The position numbers and the translations under genes are program-made. Below, piece by piece: positions 10,787-20,904 of a DNA stretch of 64,000 nucleotides; the first letter of the stretch is position 1; each line of letters starts with the position of its first letter. Source of the DNA: Rhipicephalus microplus (lineage: Eukaryota; Arthropoda; Arachnida; Ixodida; Ixodidae); NCBI RefSeq assembly GCF_043290135.1, contig NC_134701.1, positions 199,726,601 through 199,790,600 of the forward strand, in the 5' to 3' direction. Under the pieces are notes generated by a model. The model made no database searches, was not told where the DNA came from, and was given only the letters and a program-made list of their open reading frames with translations.

Positions 10787-11225
10787 CAATCTGCAATGTT
10801 AGGCTAACTTTTGTCTTTTAGATCTTTCCAAACTGATAACAGCATATGACCTTCAGAAAATGCATGAAAAACTGAACCTGAATATGAGAATAGACGCAAT
10901 TACGTACATTGGCTCAGACTTGGAAACGAGCCATATAATTTCAACTCGGGGCTAAAATCGCGCATAGCCTCTAACAACTTCATGTTCGACATGAGAACGA
11001 CTGTGAGATTCGAACCACTGACCTACCTGATATGAAACGAACATTCGATTATCTCATTGTTGAAGTTATATGGCTTATTGCCCAGTGGAGCCACTATACA
11101 TAATTGCATCGATTCCCCAATTCAGGTATACAGTTATTCGTGCATTTTTTTGAAGGTCATACGCTGTTATCAGTAAAGATCTAAAAAACGAAGGTTAGCC
11201 TAGCATTGCAGGTCGCACACTGATG
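10787..11225. repeat. Long imperfect inverted repeat
   Basis: The left arm (10787-10960) begins GTGCAATCTGCAATGTTAGG. The right arm (about 11075-11225) is its reverse complement with roughly 80-85% identity by eye. Shared landmarks are TTTTAGATCTTT, CTGATAACAGC, TATGACCTTCA and CAATTA(C/T)GTA. The loop holds a B-box-like GATTCGAACCACTG. A third, single-arm copy lies at 20905-21575. Confidence 0.75.
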
Positions 11226-11239
11226 TGACGTTTTCTTAA

Positions 11240-11599
11240 GAGCCTTTGATTTTTTTTCTGAGCTTTCGCTGCACTACACCTTGCCGAAACTTGGCGGCAT
11301 GGGACCCTCCGCCTCCCAGTACGATGCCGCGTAATTGTGTGAACCCTGTATCGCGGAACGCCGGCCTTCGATTGGTGAAGCGCCGCAAGAAAGACGGAGA
11401 CACGAGAAAACTAACAGAATGCCTTTAATTGCTACAAATGAACGTAACTAACTGTCAAAGATGATTATTTAGCGGTGCACGCACTTCTTGGCACAAAACA
11501 GAGGAGACAGCAGCCCACGAACACTTCTTCGTTGTCATCGTCTGCTGATCTCCGACATCCTCTGAGGCCTAAAATGCGGTCACATTTAGTTCCAGACAA
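11240..11599. repeat. SINE body fragment and 90-bp shared segment
   Basis: 11280-11310 repeats the AACTTGGCGGCATGGGACC motif of the 10.6-kb SINE. A ~90-bp stretch at 11474-11565 (GTGCACGCAC, CTTGGC, GGAGACAGCAGCC, CATCGTCTGC) matches 14570-14655. Whether this is an LTR-edge or SINE-associated piece cannot be settled from two short copies. Confidence 0.5.
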
Positions 11600-12420
11600 T
11601 GTGGCTTTTTGAATTTGAATTTGAATTTGAATTGAAGTTTATTTCTTTCTGATACAGAGAGAGGAGTAAGAGCTAAAGGCCGTATTGTCTGACAGAGGCT
11701 CCTACTCCTATGCGCATTCGGCATGCGTGTACATGTTTGAATGCGATGCAAGTATACAAAAAATAGAGCAACCAGAAAAATCAAAACATGCATGTACATA
11801 ATTGTCACTGCAAATAAAGCATTACAGATAGACATCATACATGAAAACTATTTATGAAAACAAACATATCATACAGATTATATACCTATACGCATTAAAT
11901 TGTGAACTTTCAAATTGTAGCACAAACTGTATATGCGGTACACGTAGAAAATTAGACAGATATATTTTATTGATAAGTTATCGTGGAATGTAACAGAAAG
12001 TTCTTTATAAATTTTTTGAAGCGGGGTGCATCAAAATCTATACGATGTTCAACAACGTTCATTAGCCGGGGTACTTGATATTCAAGGTCCTGACGCCCGT
12101 AGTTAGTTCGCATAAGTGGTGGCATTCTCGTTTGGTGGCGTAATTGATATCGATTTTGCATTTGCCTATTGAAGAATGAAGCGTTGTAATCAGGTTAAAC
12201 CGGAGTGAACGACTTCATTGTTCTCTAGGTTCTTGTATTGAACATATATTAGTGGCCATAATTGCTTAGAAGTCTTCGGAATGCCCACAATTAGGGTCGG
12301 GCTTTCCTTTAACTTCTTGTCTTTGTAGTAGCCATATCCTCTAGTCAGGAACAATTCAGGTGAAGCTTGTCGGACACAATACAATACTTCGTCAGCACAG
12401 ATTGATCCTTCTTTTTTTTA
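11600..12420 (-). pseudogene. LINE C-terminal remnant with AAATTC-repeat tail
   Basis: On the minus strand the decayed protein includes RYQLRHQTRMPPLMRTNYG and LEYQVPRLMN, the C-terminal signature of CR1/L2-like LINE ORF2 (a conserved TxYG...L.Y..P block after the RT). The 3' end is a short tandem tail at 11604-11640 that reads (AAATTC)n on the minus strand, the type of microsatellite tail left by such elements. An upstream piece at 12190-12384 is in another frame. It abuts the BEL remnant and probably truncated it. Confidence 0.65.
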
Positions 12421-12610
12421 CGTTCATCTTAGGTTAGAGACAACACGTTGCATCTATGACGTCATACGTCCACTTTCAAGAAAATTGTTCATGTGTTTTT
12501 CTCCCTTGGCGTGAGGGGACGTGTTAAAACGCATGCGGGGCTTGGTGGTAATTAAGCGAGTCCTTTCGCATAACTTCCTTGTGTGGCATGTAGTACTCAG
12601 GTCAGCTCAC

Positions 12611-13549
12611 TCATTCCTTTTCAAGCACCGATTCAGCATGTCCGGAAACACACCACTGACCAAGCGCTGTATCACATGTTTCGGTCAGTTCTTCGGGCTT
12701 CAAAATCTGTTTGAGCAAATTTTTAGGGCGAGTGCCTTCGACGCTGCAGTTGTCTTGAATGAGCGCTATGTTCTTGTCTTTTCGTGGCCTGGCTACTAGA
12801 TAACGTTTTTCACTCTCTGCAATCTTTTTCTGGAAAACTGGCAAGGTGAGTTCGGGGCCGTGCGTTCCTTTTTCCGGTTGAATTCCCTCGTCATCCAACA
12901 TCAAAAATGACTTCAGTCTGTCTTGATCTAAGCCTTCGCCTTCTTTAGTTTGCGTTTGCCGGACGCAGCTCATTACTCCGAATGTTCCGCTCATGATACT
13001 CGTTTTCATGACGGGGCCTTGCAGTGTCCATCCGACAGCGGTCTTGACCGCAAGTAAGCCTTGTACTTCCCTGCTTCGTATGATGTTGCCGCTTACAAGC
13101 TTCCACAGCTGCAATCAGATTTGATGAGTAGGCTAATGCCTTTCTCGCCGCACTGTCGAGGCACAGTTTGATCGTCTGCGAGCCGATTTTGCTTGCGTAA
13201 GTTGGCTGTGAAGGATAATTACATAGCCGCGACTGGGATGTCGTGGCAAATTAGTGACATGATTATGGCTTCAATGAGACGCTTATTGTAATCAAACTGG
13301 TTCTGCCGGTGAACCTCCACGATATTGCAAGCTTTCACACAAATAGGGGTGTCAGAACCAAACGTGTTTCCCGATAGGCAAATCTGTCTTCAGTCCCATG
13401 CGCCTCACGAGATCTTTAGTAAACGTGTGTTGACCGCCTCCGCCAATGATGCATCTGATGTAAGATGTCTCGTTGAAACCGACGATCCAAGAACTGAAGG
13501 TCTGCAAACTGACGGTTTCGTAAAGTTGACAACCTGTTACGGCAGTCAA
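12611..13549 (-). pseudogene. pol: BEL/Pao protease and linker remnant
   Basis: 13549-13352 resembles the BEL retropepsin domain (DUF1758), but where the catalytic Asp-Gly is expected it reads RCIIGGGGQHTF, so the active-site Asp is lost. 13114-12611 is an open 167-residue stretch with LWKLVSGNIIRSREVQGLLA, AVGWTLQGPV and FQKKIAESEKRYLVARP, the segment that in BEL elements lies between protease and RT. The two are joined out of frame. Confidence 0.7.
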
Positions 13550-14592
13550 CTGTGGACCCTATGCTTCCTTGGGCTTGGTGGCATCAGAGACGTCATTGGG
13601 GGACTTCTCGCCTCTTTTCGCGCAATAATTGGGGTCGCACATCGTTGAATCATGCCTGCCTTTGCATGTTGCGCACACCAACTTCCGCCGGCACTCGTTC
13701 GCGTGGTGGCCCTTCTTGAGTGCACTGATAGCACCGCGTAGATTAAGCCAGGCGGTTCTTTTTCTCTGTTATGGTCAAGGTAGCGCCGCACGCTTTGGTT
13801 TCGTGTTCTACCGACTTGCAAAAGAAGCATTCATTGCGTGATTGCTTGAATTCTCCCGATGCGTGTAGGACCGATGCCGATGGCACATGTTTTCCGTGGT
13901 TCCCGATGCGTTTCAGAGAGGACGTCGATGGAGCACACTGCTGTCTTGCTTCGAGCTCTATCTGTGTGTATCGTAGCAGCTGTTCAAATTTCTTACAATA
14001 CGTCGTAGTTGCCTCCCATGAATCGGATGTTTGTAAGCCTTGTGCTTCATCTTGGAGGCGTCAATGCCGGTGGAACGCGACGACGGTTTGTTGTGGCAAT
14101 GATTGAAGTAGAATGTCGTGGAGCATCGCTGAGAAACTGCTGGTTGAGGCGTCTAGGACGTTGAGGCAGCGGACATTCATCCGAACTGCATCGTAAAGTT
14201 TGCACAGCCCCCTCGTATCCGATGAATATGTCACCAGTGGCACTTCATGAAGAGCTCTGAAGTGCTGCTGTAATAATTCTGCTCTTGGCCCCTACCCTCT
14301 CCTTTAACAGCTGGATGACACTCTCATAGCACACTTTCGTCGCTGGTAACCCGGAAATCACAGCTTCGGCTTTACCTGCCAGGTCGTGGCGCAGGTAATG
14401 AAATTTATCTGTCGTGCTGAGAGTCGGATTCGTGTGCACAGCCTCGTTGAAACACCCCCTAAACGATGTCCACTGACACACATCCCCATGAAATGGCTTA
14501 ATCGTCAGTGTTGGGCGAGGAGGTCCAAAGTTATGGGACGCAGATGTGGTTGGGGCAAGTTGGGGCAGAAGTGCACGCACGTCTTGGCGCAA
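13550..14592 (-). pseudogene. gag: BEL/Pao gag remnant
   Basis: Residues encoded at 14592-14245 include LTIKPFHGDVCQWTSFRGCF, FHYLRHDLAGKAEAVISGLP and SVIQLLKERVG, the conserved block of the BEL/Pao capsid family (DUF1759). Further downstream, out-of-frame segments show Cys/His knuckles of the type found in BEL gag (a GHHANECRRKLVCATCKGRH-like run, ~13700). Several frame changes between them mean no complete protein can be made. Confidence 0.75.
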
Positions 14593-14654
14593 AACAAAGG
14601 AGACAGCAGCCTACGATCACTTCTTCTTCATCATCGTCTGCGGATTTTCGACAC

Positions 14655-14755
14655 CCTGTTTTTCTAAAAAAATAAAAAAACACATTAAGAAAAGAGCACA
14701 GTGGGATTCGAACTGTGACCTCATGGTTGTGAAACGAACACTTAGCCTCTCGAAT
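14655..14755 (-). repeat. tRNA-derived SINE head, second copy
   Basis: Minus-strand B box AGTTCGAATCCCACTGTGCT and an A/T-rich stretch match the 10.6-kb SINE. The 5' tRNA part ends abruptly at 14755 against the LINE-2 3' end. Confidence 0.6.
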
Positions 14756-15655
14756 TTTGTTTATTTATTGCCTGTTTTGGTCAAAATACAACACAAACAT
14801 GACACGAAAGATTGTACATAAAATAATGGAGAAAACACGGCGTCAGTCTTGTTTGTACTGATATTGTCGATTTTAAAATTCCTTTAATGGTGCCAGAAAT
14901 TAACTCATTAGCAGCCATTCAGGCACCGATTCTTGTATCTTCACATTTTCAACAAAGCTAGACATGCTTTGTCTGAAGTAAGCTCTCGCTAGTTTACGTC
15001 TGGGTCGCAGTAGTATCCTGCCACGCGAGCACGCCATATACAGTGGAGGGCCGTCAACATTACCCAAGTGGACGGGACGCCTTCTTCATTATCTATAGTC
15101 AGATACCTTATTCCATGTGGACTCTGGGGGAAGTCTTTTCTTAATGTCCGCTGCAAGATGTACCAAAGATATACCTCTTCGCAACAGTTGAAAAAAAAAG
15201 AGATCTGTGGTTCCGGGTTTGTTGCATACTAAACAGCGTGATCGCCGTGGTGTATAACAGCCCCGTTCTTCTGTGAAGGTCTTTGCAGATAGTGTTCCTG
15301 TGTGTAATTTAAAGAAAAATGTTTTAACCTCCGTAGGAACCTGCATGTTTCTGACAGTACATTCTGTCCACGCCCTCCACTGTAGATGGCTTTGTACAAA
15401 GACAGTGGTAGAACAATATCACACACGGCTCTATGCGATTCTTTTCGTTTAACACAAACATACTCGAAAAAAAACGAACCAACAAAAACCACACACTGTC
15501 TACGACTTCTTTCCGGTAGCCATGCAACGCCCCCGGCTTGCTTTTATCAGAAGAGATAACACTTTCAGATAGGTCGTTGCCTAACCTTAGTTGGCATACC
15601 GTGTGCAAAAAAATATCGCTTACATCACGAAAAATAAAAAAAGAAATCTGCTGAC
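14756..15655 (-). pseudogene. LINE-2 ORF2 C-terminal zinc region and 3' end
   Basis: Translated pieces read VCQLRLGNDLSES, YKAIYSGGRGQNVL, FSLNYTQEHYLQRPS and a Cys/His cluster (CxxC...H...C, including LVCNKPGTTDL) followed by GISLVHLAADIKKRLPPES and RYLTIDNEEGVPS. This is the C-terminal zinc-binding extension seen after the RT of many arthropod LINEs (zf-RVT type). The 3' boundary with the SINE is near 14756. Multiple frame changes. Confidence 0.65.
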
Positions 15656-16305
15656 CAGCTGTAGTACGAAATAATTGGGGGACCCTTAAGCGTCGCTTTC
15701 AAGAGTTGAACGTGATAGCGAAATCTGGCCCCTATGCACCCTTCACCCGCTAAGTGTATACTTATTCATTTGTTTTGTTAACATACACGCGCGCACACAC
15801 AATAGATTTGACCAGCGTGCGCTATTATCGCTGAATGGGCTCATTTTAGTCGGGACACCTGTCGAACAAAATGCGTAAAAGGGGCCCTGAAACCCTTTTT
15901 CAAGTAACCATAGAATGAATTCACTAGAAGAGCTTAATACCTCACAAATTCAATGCCACAAAATAATTTAATAATCCGTCCAGCGCGAGTGGAGTTACAA
16001 AGGCTTGTCGCATGCTGCAATTGCATTATCTCTTCTCTCGTCTGGGTGAAAGTGCTGGACGCTAAGCAGGGAGGGGTGGCAGGGCAAAGAAACTACCGCA
16101 CCACCACCTTGTGACCTTGAGCACTTTTCTTTCTTCCAATGGGTGGCTTTTTCAGTGTGATCACACGCGCACGCGTGGACAAGTAGCGGCCTCCCGCGGC
16201 TATCTCGGTAACATTATTTTTCGGTCACAGACACAAAGACGATTTTTCGTTCACAACCAACGGGGCCGACGCCGGCGGCGGGTTTTCTGCGGCACGAGCT
16301 CTTTA
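15656..16305. mobile_element. Compound MITE-like insertion in LINE-2
   Basis: The LINE protein stops at a GLGLA motif near 16315 and resumes with a LVSRFLFLF-like segment near 15650. Between them lies non-coding sequence containing AAGGGGCCCTGAAACCCTTT (15877) and GGACAAGTAGCGGCCTCCCG (~16179). Both strings recur in the MITE at 51837-52432. The outer edges carry CCCTTAAGCGTCGCTTT and GCTCTTTAATGCTATCGC. More than one element may be nested here. Confidence 0.55.
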
Positions 16306-16309
16306 ATGC

Positions 16310-17469
16310 TATCGCATGCCAAGCCCAGTCCCTCTTCCTTCACCTTCCGGAACAAATTGGTTCGGTTGCACCTTTCCCAAGTTGAACTCCATACAAACAC
16401 AGCGAACGTTCTCTGCGGCTTTTGTACGTTTATTCTGGAACAGTATAACGCCGGCAATACGTACCACAACTTAGTGATGAAAAACATGTTACACGATTTT
16501 ACCCTGCCAAAAAATAGACACTTTCGTGCTCTTCCATCTCTCTGCTTTTTCCTCGGTCTCTTCAACCTAGTTTATCCACTACTAATCACTGTATTTGTGA
16601 CTATCCAAGGGTACACCAAGATACTTGGTCGGCGTGTTCATCCAGCGCACATTAACAAGATACTCTGGCGTTGAAGGCCAGCTTCCGTGCCACAACCCGA
16701 CGGATTTCTCCCAGTTCACTTTGCCACCCGCGACGTCACTAAACGCTTCACAATGCTTATCGCTTCCTGTGCACTTTCCTTGTCTGTACAGCATACCGAA
16801 ATGTCCTCCGCATATGCTAGCAGCTTGACTTGCGTCGCTGCCAAATGGAATTCGCGTATTTTTTCAAGCACATAGTAAATAAGTAAAAATGGACTGAGCG
16901 GGCAGTCTTGACGCATAGAACGCATCACGTGAGTGTCCTCCCGTTTATCCCGCAGGTCTGGTGGTCTCCGACAATGTCTATGATGACGCTTTGAAGCCTC
17001 GCTGCAAGAACTTTCATGAAAGTTTTATAGTCAATGTTTGTGAGCAATATTGGCCTATAATATGCCACTAATTTATGCTTTTCCCCTTCATCTGCCTTGG
17101 GTATCAGTGTGGTATGTGCTTTACCAAATGAAGGTGGCATGGTTTAAGTTTATGCACTTCATATAATGAATCTGTCAACATAGGGGTAGGTTCTCCGTTA
17201 AAAGTCTAGTGCCAAACAGCGGTTAGACCGTCTGGTCCAGGTGACTTCGCCAGGTTCAGTTGATCGATACCTCTTTTTACTACGCCTACAGTTATATCCC
17301 TTTCCAATTGACATTTTGAATCGTCACTCAGCCGAGGCAAGCATTCAATACACTCTCTTTTAAAACTATCTACATTCGCCTTTTCAAATGCGAAAAGCGA
17401 CTGATAATGGGCGAAAAAGGCGCAACTAATAGTAACATTGTCACTCGCCAGTTTTCCGTTGCAGTACAC
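16310..17469 (-). pseudogene. LINE-2 reverse transcriptase
   Basis: Successive RT motifs read on the minus strand: LNLAKSPGPDGL (motif 0/1, ~17240), PPSFGKAHTTLIPKAD and YYRPILLTNIDYKTFMKVLA (motif 2, ~17040-17140), DHQTCGINGRTL (~16930), RQDCPLSPFLL (motif B), LLAYAEDISVCC (catalytic box, YAED replacing the usual YADD) and NTPTKYLGVPLD (~16610). A post-RT stretch follows (LWYVLPALYCSRINVQKPQR). Pieces sit in different frames. The Asp-to-Glu change in the catalytic box, if not family-wide, would itself disable the enzyme. Confidence 0.78.
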
Positions 17470-17540
17470 ACTATCAATATTACTTCATCATCCTCACGCT
17501 TTTTTGGGGGTGAAGCTCCTTATAGCGGCACTCATTCATC

Positions 17541-17968
17541 CCTCGTAGCCGTTGTAGTGTGTAACAAGTATAGTAACATCTTGACCTCCAAGGTGGTGCT
17601 GGTGAGAGATTTCTTCTGTGCGTTGTTGAACAATAAAAAAATAGTGCTCAATGTACATGCCAATGGCTGCTAAAGAGGAATGAGAGACAGGAGCATTCGG
17701 CTTTAAGTTAACGCGCACGCTGCGATCCTTATTAACAGAGCACCTGTTCGTCCCTCGTAGCCGTTGTAGTGCGTAACGAGTATAAAATTTTGACCTCCAA
17801 GGTGGTGCCGGTGAGAGATTTCTTCTGTGCGTTGTTGAACAATAAAAAATAGGCCTCAATGTACATGCCAATGGCTGCTAATTGGGAATGAGAGACATTC
17901 TTTTAGTTGACGCGCCCGCTGCAATCCTCATTAGCAGCTATTGGCATGTACATTGAACACTATTTGAC
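17541..17968 (+). repeat. 212-bp tandem repeat plus inverted partial copy
   Basis: CCTCGTAGCCGTTGTAGTG starts at 17541 and again at 17753. Both copies contain GGTGAGAGATTTCTTCTGTG and CAATGTACATGCCAATGGC. At 17930-17968 the last string reappears reverse-complemented (GCTATTGGCATGTACATTG), so the array ends with a head-to-head piece. Confidence 0.8.
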
Positions 17969-18239
17969 AAGAAAGGGTTGCTACATTATACTCGCTGGGT
18001 GTAACCTCCTTAGTTTTAGAAAGTTTTAGCGATCGTTGAGCCGCAGTGCCATGAATACAATGAACTAGTATATACCATGAACTCGAGGTGGTCGAAAGTG
18101 GGAAGTAGACCCGAAGCGAAAGCCACAAGAAAGTGTGCGTGTGCCACCTCTCGTTTAGTTCTTGAAATGTCCACTGGATGGTGGTGCTTCTATATGGGGA
18201 ATATATGATGAAAAGATGCGAGATGGTGGTACTTGGAAT

Positions 18240-18395
18240 GTTGAATAAATGGACGAATGGACACACAGGCAGATGCATGGATGGACGCATGAACGGACGC
18301 AGGGGCGGATGCATGGCCAACGCACGAACAGACGCACGCACGGCTGGGCGGATGGACGGTCACACAGACGGACGAACGGACGGACGAATGCTTCG
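18240..18395 (+). repeat. Degenerate GGAC/GGAT tetranucleotide tract
   Basis: Mostly GGAC, GGAT, CGCA and GACA tetramers with interruptions, followed directly by the shared module GCTTCGCCCCACTCTCCATC found next to similar tracts elsewhere in the window. Confidence 0.75.
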
Positions 18396-18733
18396 CCCCA
18401 CTCTCCATCATTCACTCCGTGGATACGCTGCCATTTTTTTATCGGGCGAATTAACGGAAGAAAATTTCTCGGTATTACTTCCAGGAGCTTCACCCAATCT
18501 CATCATCATTCGCCTCGTGAATCTGCCGCCATTTTTTTAACCCCAGCGCACTTTAAGGGGGCACCTCTCCCGCCGCTGGATCCTTAGCTCGCGCTCGAAC
18601 CAACGTGACTTTGTAGCGCTCTTTGTCATGCTGTTCTAATTGTTATTTTATGCTGCGCACATTGTCTTTACACGCCCTATGATCTTCGCTGTCAAGAATA
18701 ATTAGCTGCTGCCGCGTAGAATATCGACTTGTT

Positions 18734-19780
18734 TCACTCATTCGTGCCTCGAATTTCAAGACATTCGATCTGTTTAAAGCTATCATTTTGACTCTCTGCT
18801 TTAGGCATTTCCCATTTTTCCGCTATGGTGTCAGTATTATTGTAAAAACTTTCAAATAGGCTTATATGTAGTGCGTCTACGTATTGCTCATCGTCTAGTA
18901 ACACAGCATTCAGGTGCCACAGCTCCCAGTTGAAAGGCTTCCGCTTATTCTTCATACCTATTTTGCATGAAACCAAGCTGTGATCGAAAAAAAAGACACT
19001 GGTACCACCGAATAACCACTGCACATTGGTAAGATATCTCGCGACATTACATGTGGTTCAACCGCACATGGCTAGTGCCTTGAAGTGAAGTGTACAGCCG
19101 CGGCCACGTCTCTGTAGAGCGCTCGAACAGCTGCTTTTCATTCTGCGGGCCGAAACCTTGAGGCAGTTTCATGCTTTGAAGCGGTGTATCAAGAGCATGC
19201 ACAGCCTAGTTGCCAGGCTGACTACGTCAGAACCTGAGACTGCCCCAAGGTTTCGCCCCGCCGAACAAAAATGGGCTGTTCGAGTGCTCTACACAGACGT
19301 GGCCGCGGCTGTACATTGCTTCATGGTTTACTTCCAGGTATTCGTAGATATCAAGTTTGTTTTCTCTGATTAGTTTTGATTGCATGTTACGGCTTTTATC
19401 CCGCCAGCCTGCACTGTTAACTCGGTCTTGCGCATTCAAAACACAATTGAAATCAACGAGCAGCACAGAACCCCTGTTGCCACTCATATATTGAAAGAAA
19501 TTTGAAAAAAAAATAACGTACGCTCTTACACCCCATTCGGAGCGTATATTCCAATAATTCAAAAATTCACTCTGCAAAAAACAAAATCACAATGAACAAC
19601 TCTTCCTAATACACAAGAAAACACACTTTTTACAACAAGGCCGTTTAGTTTCTTAACAAAAAGAACACACCCTGCAGATGTCCTTATGGCGCGGCTGACA
19701 ACACAATAGCAACCCGTGAAACAACGCATCATGCTCCCGGCCTCCTCCACTCCGTCAAGCTGTGGCCCGGTCGTCGACAA
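18734..19780 (-). pseudogene. LINE-2 apurinic/apyrimidinic-type endonuclease
   Basis: Minus-strand pieces read SAGCVLFVKKLNGL, GRVVHCDFVF, a YAPN motif, then GSVLLVDFNCVLNAQDR (the usual GDFN box, here VDFN) and, after a 224-bp MITE, NVARYLTNVQWLFG and FFFDHSLVSCKIG (the SDH box, here FDH). These are the ordered motifs of the endonuclease that nicks the target for priming. Two of the conserved positions appear substituted and the frame changes several times. Confidence 0.72.
19091..19314. mobile_element. Small MITE with ~75-bp terminal inverted repeats
   Basis: Ends are TGTACAGCCGCGGCCACGTC and its reverse complement. The two arms match for about 75 bp with few differences (TAGAGC(G/A)CTCGAACAGC, CGAAACCTTG(A/G)GGCAGT). 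It splits the endonuclease of LINE-2. A target duplication is not clear. The arms may extend a few bases further through GAAG. Confidence 0.75.
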
Positions 19781-20714
19781 GACGTCGGACGTCTAGTCCG
19801 GTTCCGCGGTCTCGTCGGGCATCCCCTTCAGTGTGGCCGTGGTGACACACGTCTCGTCCCCACTTCCGGACATATCTTGTCTGGGCTCTGCTGCCTCATC
19901 CGCCAATACTGGCAACACTTCCTTCGCAACCCGTGCCTGTTTAGCTGCCAACGCTGTGGTGACAGGTACGGGTGCCAGCTGCGGGGCCTCACCCACATTG
20001 CGTGCCCCGTCGATGCCGACCCCCCGTCTGTCACAAGGACCCCTTGGCTGCCAGCTCCTTCTGCGGCTTCCTCCGTCTCAGCCACGTTCATGATGTGCAC
20101 GGACACCTCTGCGTTCTTCGCTGTTTCTGTTGCTGAAGAATACACCCGAACACAGTCGGCTTCGACATGCCCGAAGCGTTTACAACGAAAGCAACGGGGG
20201 ACCTTGCACTCGCGACAAACATGCCCGGTGCCTTGACAGCGCAAACACTGCAATGATTGACCGAGCAGGAACCACCACCAAGGCCAGTTCACTGTCCATG
20301 TGAATCCGGTGTGGAAGGTCATCAACCTTAAGGCCCCTCTCCAACTTCAGAAGCACTGTCCTGGTGGTCGAGCATTTGCCCGCCATACCTGGGAAGCACC
20401 AACATTCACGGCTCAGTTACACGACCTTGCCAAACACTGCCAGTGAAGCACTCATATCTTCATCACTCACGCCGTGCAGCATCCAGTACAGTCAAAGCTT
20501 CACCTGCTGGTCCTGCGGGTCGACGACGACGCAACGCCGCCCCTTCACTTGGAGTTCTTTCATTGCAAGTAAGCATTTCATGGGTGCCGCATCGTTTAAG
20601 GTTATCGCCCACGTATGGTTGATCTGACGCGCCGAGGCTCACCACCTCGGGCAACAGACCCGTTGGCGTCAGAGCATCTCGAAAATCTTCTAACTTGTAA
20701 GGGCTGGCTCTCAC
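19780..20714 (-). pseudogene. LINE-2 ORF1 with two CCHC zinc knuckles
   Basis: Read on the minus strand: an N-terminal part with ASPYKLEDFRDAL, a region with VVDPQDQQV and LYWMLHGVSDED in other frames, then STTRTVLLKLERGLKVDDLP, and two adjacent knuckles CLRCQGTGHVCREC and CFRCKRFGHVEADC at about 20160-20255. Such ORF1 proteins bind element RNA and chaperone target-primed reverse transcription. At least two frameshifts separate the parts. Confidence 0.75.
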
Positions 20715-20904
20715 GTCCCCTGTAAAAACACGGCGTTATTAGGAAGTTTTCCTTTCGGAAGCTAAGGCAAAATAAACTGGTATTCGTTATCCCCGTTTGT
20801 CCTGTTTCCGCGGCCCATACTGGCCGCTATCGCCGCTACGCTGGAGCCCAAGATTCTACGATCCGCTCAGCTATGCTGCCAAAAGTGGAATGACGGATAA
20901 GTCA

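Larger units (their letters stand above)
12520..14592 (-). mobile_element. Decayed BEL/Pao LTR retrotransposon
   Basis: Minus-strand fragments follow BEL/Pao gene order: gag core (14592-14245), gag zinc knuckles (~13830-13600), aspartic protease region (13549-13352), and the protease-RT linker (13114-12611). RT, RNase H and integrase are missing and the frames are broken. No LTR pair is recognisable. Confidence 0.75.
17490..18530. mobile_element. Insertion in LINE-2 carrying tandem repeats and a tetranucleotide tract
   Basis: The left part has GGGTGAAGCTCCTTATAGCG at about 17511. The right end, read on the minus strand, carries GAATGATGATGAGATTGGG and GTGAAGCTCC. Inside are ~1.9 direct copies of a 212-bp unit with an inverted partial copy, and a degenerate GGAC/GGAT tract. 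The LINE frame is present on both sides. Confidence 0.6.
14756..20720 (-). mobile_element. LINE-2: long APE-type non-LTR retrotransposon broken by insertions
   Basis: In minus-strand order: ORF1 with CCHC knuckles (20714-19780), apurinic-type endonuclease (19780-18734), RT (17469-16310) and C-terminal zinc region (15655-14756). Three blocks of non-LINE sequence interrupt it: 19091-19314, ~17490-18530 and 15656-16305. Each is followed by resumption of the LINE protein. Frameshifts elsewhere show it has been inactive for some time. The same family recurs at 7.7, 21.6/24.9 and 50.5 kb. Confidence 0.8.

Noticed and set aside
18178..18587. Several overlapping frames of about 110 residues
   Set aside because: They cross a degenerate tetranucleotide tract and MITE end; no domain.
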